Shown: one piece after another, positions 46,115 to 54,718 of the stretch
Numbering within the stretch: position 1 is the first letter of the stretch
Layout: every line of letters begins with the position of its first letter
Source of the DNA: Azorinus chamasolen
Taxonomy: Eukaryota; Mollusca; Bivalvia; Cardiida; Solecurtidae
Reading direction: 5' to 3'
Assembly: GCA_963576725.1 (NCBI GenBank)
Contig: OY755242.1
Location: 21,201,315 to 21,265,314 of the forward strand
Length of the DNA stretch: 64,000 nucleotides
Notes under the pieces: model-generated
Databases searched by the model: none
What the model saw: the letters and a program-made list of their open reading frames with translations, nothing else
What the model was told of the DNA's origin: nothing
Translations under genes and position numbers: made by a program

Positions 46115-46942
46115 GCACTGGGAATACTGAAAGGAAAGTTAAAACGTTACATATTCATTAGCAGTAACTCTGTATATGAGGTTTGCAACAAAACTCACAG
46201 CCAATTCACACGAGAAGAAGATGTAAAACGACCGGAATCACCCGAAGACATGGCAATGTTTAGTGCCCGTGATGATTATGGAAACCGGAAATTGAAATGT
46301 GAAGAGGAACTCCAAAAACAGACAGGAAGTGACGACAGTGTTCCATATATCGCATTCAGACTTCTGGATGTTGTTGGTCCTCGAGATAACACATACAGGT
46401 GGTGGATATATCAGTTATGGATTAAATTGAGTAACTATTTAGACAAGCACCTGTCTGTCCCACGTGACTTCTGGGATAAGCCAATCAGTTTTGTATTTGT
46501 AGATGACGTTGCTGACATAATTACCGACGTAATAGACTAGGGAGATGACGTTTACAACCAAGCATACAACCTCGCAAACAGCGAGCACCCAACACTGGTC
46601 GAATTTCTACACGATTTAATGGATACTTTAGACGTGGAAGACATCGAGATTTTGCCCGACGATGACGGACGATTTCGGTTATTTCCATCAGTTAAGCTTG
46701 GTCCGGTTGACACTTCGAAAGCTAGGCGTGTTCTCCGATGGAACCCAACTTCCTGGATTGACATTATGGAATCTACTACCATGTTCTATGAGACTGCGAT
46801 CTCAAATTATAGTTACGACGCCGCACGGCGACAAGTTGTCAAAACAATGCAAGACTACTTTTCCGAAAACCCGGTTAAAGTGAATCATGGCTTAAGAGAC
46901 ATTTATGATGTAACGCTAGCAAGCTCTCACGATGAACTGTGA
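46115..46942 (+). pseudogene. Epimerase/dehydratase-like pseudogene (5'-truncated, nonsense)
   Basis: Matches 14,723-15,550 at near identity with a constant offset of 31,392. The first 135 codons, including the signal peptide and the GGNGFIG cofactor motif, are gone and replaced by minisatellite. A TAC-to-TAG change makes an in-frame stop at 46,538-46,540. The catalytic YGNRK is still present upstream of the stop and the C-terminal frame reopens after it. Without the Rossmann N-terminus it cannot encode a working enzyme. Confidence 0.9.
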
Positions 46943-48232
46943 CCCATCAAATTGCATAAACCTGAAATCATGACAATATATGCTGTTTTGTTCCTCAGCC
47001 AATTACGATATGATTTAATGTAATGTTTTGAAACCATTTTGCCACACATTCAGTGGTAAAAATTATACATTAACGTCTCGTAAATGCGTAACGCTACCCC
47101 ATATTTTATTAACATCGGTGTGTGTACAAACAGGCAGTTGCTTAACCCTTTCCCTGTTCTATGTTTATTCCAAATTTCAGTACCTACTGATTATTTAGGC
47201 TATGGACAAAATGAAATATGGGAGATGGAGCATTGTAGCCATTTTAGAAACTAAAGACACAGGCCTATCAAATTTCATTAGCAGACAGAGTAGACCTTGA
47301 TCAGACGGCTCTCTATGAGCCGTCTGATCTGGGTCTACACTGTTTGAAAATGCGTGAAAACACGTTTGTACGAGGGAAAGGGTTAATGCAGAGCTATTAA
47401 AGTGATACAGAAACCTATAGGAGCTTTCTGTATAACTTTTTTGTCCTGCATTAAGCTATCACCAGTTTAAGAAAATCCAGAACTAAACTTCGTTTGAATG
47501 GTCGTATTAGCCAGACTATACTGCGCTGGGTTTGCACATTTTGAATTTTATACATGCGATTTCTAAGTGCCAAAGCATTTCACACTAATGAACGGGTATT
47601 CGTGTATTGGATTAGACTGAGTATTTCAAATAATCCAGTTATTGAAGCGTAGCCCGTACAGCAGAACTGCTTTAAAACTACCACTTAATCCTTTACTCCG
47701 TGAAAATTCATGTAAGAAATTAAGATAAAGCATATATACTAGATCGATTTTATAATGGAATATGGACGAAATACATTTTAACTCTGACAGAAACTGTATA
47801 TTAAACACTAAGCAAACAGAGCAGACCCTGATCAGATAGCTCCAATAGGAGCCGTATGGACTTGGTCTACTCTGTTTGAAAAGGCGTAGAAAGGCGTTTT
47901 AGTATGAGGGAAAAGGCTAAATGGTCGCTATGGAGGCTTTACTGTACTGTCTAAATATAAATATCAAAATAGTCTCTTCCATGCAGTGTGGCAGTTCACG
48001 TGCGCTACAGAATTATCCTTATCCCTGAGAATGCGGGAAGGAAATGTCTTGGTATTTATAAACAGTAAAGACTCGGATCAGCGTGCTTCTAGAGGAGTCC
48101 TTTGATTAGAATCTGTACTGTTTGTTTTCAAATATCATGTAATAAACTAAAGACTTTTCACACTGTGTGTGCTCATTCCAATTTAAACATTCAGCATTCA
48201 AAGGATTCTTGCTAAACTATCTACCAATAAAT
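46943..48232. other. Non-coding (copy B of 15,551-16,843)
   Basis: Contains the piggyBac-like MITE at 47,146-47,382 (TTAA on both sides) and hairpin remnants at about 47,810-47,880. No gene. Confidence 0.6.
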
Positions 48233-48324
48233 GTCAAAAAGTGGGGCTAGATTGTCAAATAGAGGGGCTAGATTGTCAAATAGTGGGGCTAGATTGTCAA
48301 ATTGTGGGACTAGATTGTCAAATA
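48233..48324 (+). repeat. 21-bp minisatellite, 4 units
   Basis: One unit fewer than copy A. Confidence 0.9.
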
Positions 48325-48370
48325 CTGTATAACCTGCGGCCTTTCATTGTTTTGAACTTAGGAGTCTTAA

Positions 48371-48612
48371 CCCTTCGCTTGCTATTCACGTCAATATACC
48401 TACCTGTAAATAATGAAGACCCTGATGAGACAGCTCCTGCAGGAGCTGTCTCATCAGGGTCTGCACTATTTACAAGTTGATTGTGCAACCAGTGCACTCC
48501 ACAGCAGTGATTGAACCGCGAAATACTTGTACACAGTGAAGATATATGTAAGTATACAACAGGGCATGGGTAAAGAAGGAGAAATGTATTTTTAAATTTA
48601 GCAAGAGAAGGG
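48371..48612. mobile_element. TTAA-type MITE (copy B of 17,003-17,243)
   Basis: The left TTAA is intact and the right is TTAG. The centre CAGCTCCTGCAGGAGCTG is a perfect palindrome here but mutated in copy A (GGAGATG). Confidence 0.8.
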
Positions 48613-49227
48613 TTAGTACTACAAGGCAAAGGTAATGCAGAATGTTCCTTTTGATGGCTGTCTAAGAGAGATTCCACTGTAATAGATTTTGAATAAGGTA
48701 TAAACTATTTTGAATCCAATCTAATCCATTTGTATACCTGTTAATAGTGTTAAATAAACTGTCTAGATTCCTGTAGACCCAGACTAATGGGATTCTGAAG
48801 GAGCCCCTGCAGTGTATTCATCACAAAAAAATATTTTCGAAAAGTCAGTTCAACAAATGTATACAAATTCATTAACCCTTTATTCTATGAGACACCCATG
48901 ACACCTTTGCAAACAGAGACGACCAAGACCAAACGGCTTCTGTATGCAGGGTCCGCTCTGTTTGCTTATGGAATAACATAGATCTGATTCTACAGTTTCT
49001 TCGACACTTGCCAAACATTCTCTTGTTCATATGCAATTATAAAAAACAGCTAATTGATATTTGTACCTGCATTAATTAGTTACATGAATATTCAAGGAGT
49101 AAAGGGTTTACCATTTCCCTGTTCGGTATTCATGCAACAAAACATGATATCATGAATATTTTAAGCTGAGTTTTTATAATGTAACCCTGATGAGACGGTT
49201 TATTTACTAGACGTTAAAATGTATGTA

Positions 49228-49432
49228 CATTAAAACCTCTCTATAACGGCCACTAAGTTACACCAAGTATTTTGTGTTAAAGGCAGGTGGCTGCTTAACG
49301 TAAGGTGAAAGTACAACGGAACGCTCCTATAGGAGCGTTCTGTTTTACTATCAGCCTTGCTTTAAGCAACCACCTGCCCTAAATACCAACTAATTAACAC
49401 AATTTAGTGGTCGTTATAGAGAGGTTTCCCTG
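49228..49432. mobile_element. Pogo-like MITE (copy B of 17,874-18,066)
   Basis: Same ends. The centre ACGCTCCTATAGGAGCGT is perfect here. Confidence 0.7.
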
Positions 49433-49497
49433 TAGTGGTACATGTAAACATGATCGTTTGACATAGGCAGGAGCCTATATGTGTATACAGTAAAACC

Positions 49498-49639
49498 TCT
49501 CTATACCGACCATTAAAGTGTGTTAATTAGTTCGTATTTTGAGCGTTCTGTTTTACTTTCACCTTGCTTTAAGCAGCCACCTGTCCTAAATACCAACTAA
49601 TTTACACAATTTAGTGGCCATTATAGAGAGGTTTTACTG
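49498..49639. mobile_element. Pogo-like MITE, internally deleted (copy B)
   Basis: Counterpart of 18,122-18,273. Confidence 0.65.
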
Positions 49640-49817
49640 CAAACTTTTCAAGGGAATAATTTGTCTTTGTAGAAGCTGTTGAATCATATGTATATTATTC
49701 CATAAGTAAACAGAGCAGACCATGATCAGACGGCTCCTACAGGAGCCATATGACCTGGGTCTACTCTGTTTGCAAATGCATCAAAAGGCGTTTGTATGAG
49801 GGACATACGGGTATTAA

Positions 49818-50038
49818 CCCATTACCTCATAGGCTATTTTTAGAAACAACCTCTTTGAATAAATTTACCGAAAAGGAGCATTAACTAGAGAAAAGGAAAA
49901 TTTTAGAATTTTGTAGTTTGAAACCATTGTGATAAATAGAGCATTTGCTCCTATAGGAGCAAATGCTCTATTTATCACAATGGTTTCACAGAGTGACTTT
50001 TACAGAGTCGTCAAAAGTCGTCAATATGAGGGAAAGGG
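49818..50038. mobile_element. TTAA-flanked palindromic MITE (copy B of 18,452)
   Basis: TTAA on both sides; the central hairpin is perfect around TTTGCTCCTATAGGAGCAAA. Confidence 0.8.
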
Positions 50039-50121
50039 TTAAGACATACGGGTATAATCATTATGGGGCAAAATAGATATTGCTTTGTAATCACCACACT
50101 ATGCTGTGGGTCAAAGTGCAT

Positions 50122-50340
50122 GGACTGAAGGAATTATCAGCTGCAAATATGTACCTGGCACAAAGTAGCTTGAAGGAATTACCAGCTGCAAATATGTACC
50201 TGGCACAAAGTAGCTTGAAGGAATTACCAGCTGCAAATATGTACCTGACACAAAGTGAACTGAGGGAATTATCAGCTGCAAATATGTACCTGACACAAAG
50301 TGGCCTGAAGGAATTATCAGCTGCAAATATGTACCTGACA
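50122..50340 (+). repeat. 45-bp minisatellite, ~5 units (copy B)
   Basis: Same array as 18,752-18,970 with different unit variants. Confidence 0.9.
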
Positions 50341-50453
50341 TTAATTAACAATTTCCATCATATAAACGCCTTTTCATGCATTTACAAACAGGGTAGACCC
50401 AGATCAAACGGTTCCAACCGCAGCTATCTGATCAGAGCATGAACTGTTTGCTA

Positions 50454-50814
50454 CAGTGCTCCCTCTCTACAACGACACCCTTTGGGATACGAAGATTGTA
50501 TGTGTTGTTCAGAGGGAGTTGTTATAGGGAGGGAAAATCAAACATAATTAGCTTGTTTGCAGATCCCCAGATAAGGTGTATTTCGAGAACTAAAACCGTT
50601 ATGCCTCAATCAAACCCTATGTTGTGACCACTCTTTAGAATCGTCACAAAGTGACGATTCTAAAGAGTGGTCACACCATAGGGTTTGATGGAGGCATAAA
50701 GAAAATACGATGGAAAAAGTTGTTTCTGGAGCCTTGTTGTTTCGGAAACAGTGACATGCGTTGTTGTAAGGAGGGAATCGTTATTGAGAGGGCCGTTGTA
50801 GGGAGGGAACACTG
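50454..50814 (-). mobile_element. 361-bp TA-flanked MITE, inverted, inserted only in copy B
   Basis: TA at 50,452-50,453 and 50,815-50,816. Ends CAGTGCTCCCTCTCTACAAC and GTTGTAGGGAGGGAACACTG. Copy A has the empty site TTTGCTATTGACTAAT near 19,077. Confidence 0.85.
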
Positions 50815-50856
50815 TATTGACTAATATATATATGTGCTCATTGCCAAAAGTCATAT

Positions 50857-51136
50857 GATCATGTGGCGTTATAAACTATCACCTGCTCATGTGGCGTTAT
50901 AAACTATCACCTGCTCATGTGGCGTTATAAACTATCACCTGCTCATGTGGCGTTATAAACTATCACCTGCTCATGTGGCGTTATAAACTATCACCTGTTC
51001 ATGTGGCGTTATAAGCTATCACCTGCTCATGTGGCGTTATAAACTATCACATGTTCATGTGGCGTTATAAACTATCACATGTTCATGTGGCGTTATAAAC
51101 TATCACATGTTCATGTGGCGTTATAAACTATCATCT
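50857..51136 (+). repeat. 28-bp minisatellite, 10 units
   Basis: The unit is GCTCATGTGGCGTTATAAAC plus TATCACCT, with exactly 280 bp of array. Copy A has one unit at 19,124-19,151. Confidence 0.95.
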
Positions 51137-51443
51137 AAATAATATCTATGTTGGCATTATAGTTTACATGAGTAATCTTGAAATAATAAATTTTGCTGTC
51201 CATGACAAAAAATGACAAAAAGTAAAAGTGTGATTGCTCATACTGTATTTTTATTTCTCTTTTTTTACCAGTATTAAAATATCATGGAAAGGTGGTTCAT
51301 ATCATTCCAGTCCATTGAACTCGTTACCTAATGAATATTCATTTAAGAAATAATGATATGAATATTAATCAGCCGAATGTTTAACAACAATATGAGCTTG
51401 GGAGGTTTTGATTGTGACAGAAACTGCAGAAAATGATTATCTA

Positions 51444-51647
51444 CAGTAAAACCTCGATTATCCGAACACTGAAATATGTATTATTATCGATCTTTAAGAC
51501 AGGTGACAGCTTAATGCATGGTGAAAGTCATGCAGAAAGCTCCTCTAGGGGCTTTCTGCATGACTTTCACCATGCATTAAGCAGCCACCTGCCTAAAAGG
51601 GTCTACATTCTTCTATACCGAAAATTCGAATAATCGAGGTTTTACTG
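51444..51647. mobile_element. Pogo-like MITE, 204 bp, TA-flanked
   Basis: Same family and length as 11,495-11,698. Ends CAGTAAAACCTCGATTATCC and CGAATAATCGAGGTTTTACTG. Confidence 0.8.
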
Positions 51648-51839
51648 TATGTTGTTATATAAGCACACCGAGCAGACCTTGGTCAGATGGATCCTATAAG
51701 AGCCGTCTAACCTGGCACTACTCTGCAAAAGCTTAGATAAGCGTTTATATTAAGGAACGGGTTAATTCAAACTAACATTGGACAGATAATGAATTGCGAT
51801 CGTCGTATGATCATGTCTGCCGTAGAACGTCAAGTGTAA

Positions 51840-52081
51840 CCCTTTCATCAATAAATACGCCTTTCTACGCCTTTACAAACAGTGTAGACCCAGATCAGAC
51901 GGTTTCTATAGGAGCCGAGTGATCGGGGTCTGATCTGTTTGCTTATAAAACAATACATGGCATCATATTCTTCTGTTTCTGCCATGGTCGTAATTATCTT
52001 CCTTTGTCCATGTACTAATTTAATTAATCTAATTAATATTCATGATGTCATTTTTTACATGAATATTCATGGAGTACAGGG
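51840..52081. mobile_element. piggyBac-like MITE, 242 bp
   Basis: Ends CCCTTTCATC and GGAGTACAGGG; the right TTAA is intact and the left is GTAA. The hairpin GACCCAGATCAGACGG...GAGTGATCGGGGTCTG has a TTTCTATAGGAG apex. Confidence 0.65.
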
Positions 52082-52565
52082 TTAACACTTGCACGCTAGA
52101 ATGCACGATCACTGGTCTGAGTAGCAGCTAGGGTCGTGAAATATGATGAGTTCGGTATTATGACAGGCATAAGGATCCTCTCACCATCTAGTCTCCATTC
52201 AAACATACAAATTGTTTAACCCTTGAATGCCTAATCCAGTGTACCTAGATCAGAATCTGATGCCGTCTACAGCACAGGTGCCAGGCGCGTGACCATTTAT
52301 TTCTGCTGTCAAAGTATGATGTCTAAACGTATTTGAAGATGTGTGTCAGTAGTATTTATGACATTGTCATGCGTTTGGCACCTGTGGTCTACAGTAGTCG
52401 TGTAACATGAGTATACTCTGTAAACAAATGTGTCAAACCAGCGAATATACAAAGCGTTATATAATGATGCAGTAAATGTATTCTACATCGACCAACAAGC
52501 AAGGATTCATTTATGTGTAAGTTAGGCATATGGTAGCGTTATGAAAGGCGTTCGTCCCCCATTAA

Positions 52566-52783
52566 CCCATTACCTCATAGGCTATTTTTATATACAGCCT
52601 CTTTTAATAATTCTACCGAAAAGGAGCATTAACTAGAGAAAAGGAAAATTTTAAAATTTTGTAGTTTGAAACCATTGTGATAAATAGAGCATTTGCTCCT
52701 ATAGGAGCAAATGCTCTATTTATCACAATGGTTTCACAAAGTGACTTTTACAGAGTCAAAAGCCGTCAATATGAGGGAATGGG
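52566..52783. mobile_element. TTAA-flanked palindromic MITE (GTGATAAATAGAG family)
   Basis: TTAA on both sides, perfect apex TTTGCTCCTATAGGAGCAAA, ends CCCATTACCTCATAGG and TATGAGGGAATGGG. Confidence 0.8.
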
Positions 52784-52977
52784 TTAAACAGCCACACGAT
52801 TTAATAGTTTACTGCATAAATATTGTGTAAGAAATAATGACGCCATGAAAATATTAATTAAATTAATTTTATGATAGTACATGGACACGGGACTTTTGGC
52901 CATGACAGAAGCATTATAATAATATCTAATATCATAAGTAAACAGAGTAAACCCTGATCAGACGTTTCCTACATGCT

Positions 52978-53440
52978 AGTAGACATAGACATAGACACAT
53001 TTTATTTCATGTCGGATAGTATATAACAAAGAAACATAAGCCCTGTAGGGCTTTTATTCCGATAAACATAAGTATATATAAACAGAAAACAAAACAAAGT
53101 AAAAATTTAGAACAGAATCACAGACATGCATGATTTTAATACAAAGCTAAAGCACATACAAAAGTTACAATTAAAGCAAAGGTTTAAGACCAGTTTAAAA
53201 CAAGCACATTTATTTAGCGGAAAGTTTGAATTAATTCAAACTTAAAACAAAACTAACTAAAAACTGCGTGAAAGGTGCTGATCTAGACCAGATGCGTAAA
53301 TACTGCCATCAAGAGGGAAAATGAAAAGCTGATAGACAAAAAGAACATAAAAGTGTGACATGTAAGAAAGTAATTAAGAACATATATCACCTCAAATCCG
53401 ATTTGAGAGGATCTGATCAGCAACTTACACACCACTAGGA
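52978..53440 (-). mobile_element. Probable LINE 3'-end fragment
   Basis: On the minus strand it ends in ATGTGTCTATGTCTATGTCT, a short tandem tail, preceded by AGCCCTACAGGGCTTATG, a small stem-loop typical of LINE 3' UTRs. It interrupts a GATCAGACG hairpin MITE. The 5' edge is uncertain and no coding part is seen. Confidence 0.4.
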
Positions 53441-53533
53441 GACGTTTATTCAAATCAAGAATATAACAGGAACTTATGTCTAAGCCTCGGTATAAAAACA
53501 ACCTTATTTACTTGTTTTCTATAGAAGTCCAAA

Positions 53534-53537
53534 GTTA
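53534..53537. other. Target-site duplication GTTA (left)
   Basis: GTTA directly precedes the 5' LTR and recurs at 61,659-61,662 after the 3' LTR. A 4-bp duplication fits Ty3/Gypsy integrases. Confidence 0.85.
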
Positions 53538-54642
53538 TGTGACAATTGGCTCCTTTTTGATAGTTTTACCCATTCCTCAACTTTTGTTTATTTGGGTTAT
53601 TTAGTAGTTTAGAGAGTATTTAGTGCCCTAAGGAAGCGGCTAACAATTAATGGAAAGAAACTACCCAGTAATGTGAGTAATTACATCGTATTTGCTAGTT
53701 ATAGTCTAAGACTTATTGGTTTATAATATTGAAACGATGCTTTGGTATATGTGTGCAATAAAAGGTATTGGAATGGCCAGCTACGTGATTCAAGAACGAC
53801 AACATGTGGGGACGAATAAGTTAAGCGTGGTACCAAGAATTAACAGGGTACCACTCATAAGTGTATATAAACAGTGATTTTCTATTGCATGGCGCATTTG
53901 CCTCTCGATCGACGTAGAGTTAACATCGTTGATAATAAATGCCATTATTGTTTTAACTTTGGTTAGTGTGCGGAAGGGGACACTCAGACCGGATTGTATG
54001 TTTATATATTTTATATAAACTGCGTTCCAACGTGCAGAGTCTCCTATACCAAATACACGATATACCGGGTTATAACAGCGCTTAACAGATAGGACTGAGT
54101 GTGTACTGAGTACATAGGACCGAGTCGGTGTTTGACTCAGTCGTTGGTAGACTCGGTGCTGGACCCATTCATAGGACCCAGTCAGTGACTGAGTCGGTCA
54201 TAGGACTGAATCATATTGCATGAGTCTCAGTGATCTATACGTTCACTGAACCCGTAGGTCTAGGGCTTGTATATCTGACCCGTGTTGGAATACCGGCCTT
54301 GGAGTTTATACTGTTTCTTACTATTTGGTATTAAACACTGCATTTAAAACTTAGTTATATTAGAACTGGTTAGACTGGGTAGTTTCTTACTGAGTAATTC
54401 TGTTTGATTCTGTATATATTAAATCATAGACCCAATCATTGTTTGATTAAGGGAATATCCCGACCCATTCATTCATTTAGTTTGTTTAATCACAGAAGCA
54501 GATAGCTTGAGGAAAATTATATTATATAGTTCTAGTGTATTTTGACCGAGTCATACATAAGCAAAGAAGCTCCAGGAATATTTGTATATATAGGGTACAC
54601 TTGGTCAGGGTACTGAGTGAGACACGCTCGAGACACGTTACA
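53538..54642 (+). repeat. 5' LTR, 1,105 bp
   Basis: Begins TGTGACAATTGGCTCC and ends CGAGACACGTTACA (TGT...ACA). A TATATAA box at 53,864-53,870 is followed by AATAAA at 53,934-53,939, plausible promoter and polyadenylation signals. Another AATAAA lies at 53,757. A cluster of GACTSAGTCGGT-like repeats at about 54,090-54,215 includes TGACTCA (54,133-54,139), an AP-1 consensus site. Confidence 0.95.
53864..53870 (+). promoter_or_regulatory. LTR TATA box (candidate)
   Basis: TATATAA within GTGTATATAAACAG, about 65 bp before AATAAA. A second TATA-rich stretch lies at 54,000-54,020, so the start site is not settled. Confidence 0.5.
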
Positions 54643-54718
54643 TAATTTGGTGGCAGCGGTGGGATGTTGAACAGATAGACACACATCTATCTTCTTACCC
54701 ATTAGTACTTGATACAGC
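54643..54718 (+). promoter_or_regulatory. Primer-binding site (tRNA-Leu) and leader
   Basis: Six bases after the LTR, TGGTGGCAGCGGTGGGAT (54,649-54,666) is complementary to the 3' end of animal tRNA-Leu of the AAG/UAG type, including CCA (tRNA sequence recalled, not searched). Use of tRNA-Leu is reported for the clam element Steamer. The remaining leader runs to the ATG at 54,719. Confidence 0.85.

Larger units (their letters stand above)
33470..51140 (+). repeat. Segmental duplication, copy B (partner 1-19,156)
   Basis: This copy is collinear with positions 1-19,151. Differences specific to it are: a TTAA-flanked MITE at 36,854-37,095, a replacement block at 39,657-40,324, no LINE at the position equivalent to 8,735-9,959, an internal re-duplication (43,404-44,154 repeated at 45,358-46,113), loss of sequence equivalent to about 11,470-14,722, an inverted 361-bp MITE at 50,454, and a ten-unit 28-bp minisatellite where copy A has one unit. 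Confidence 0.85.
51137..53537. other. Non-coding, MITE-rich; no copy A counterpart
   Basis: Contains the 204-bp pogo-like MITE at 51,444-51,647 (TA-flanked), piggyBac-like MITEs at 51,840-52,081 and 52,566-52,783, and a probable LINE 3' end on the minus strand from about 52,978. No gene recognised. Confidence 0.6.

Noticed and set aside
50857..51136. CRISPR-like array (regular 28-bp repeats)
   Set aside because: The repeats are contiguous with no unique spacers, and the genome is eukaryotic; this is a minisatellite. The same holds for 22,061-22,462.
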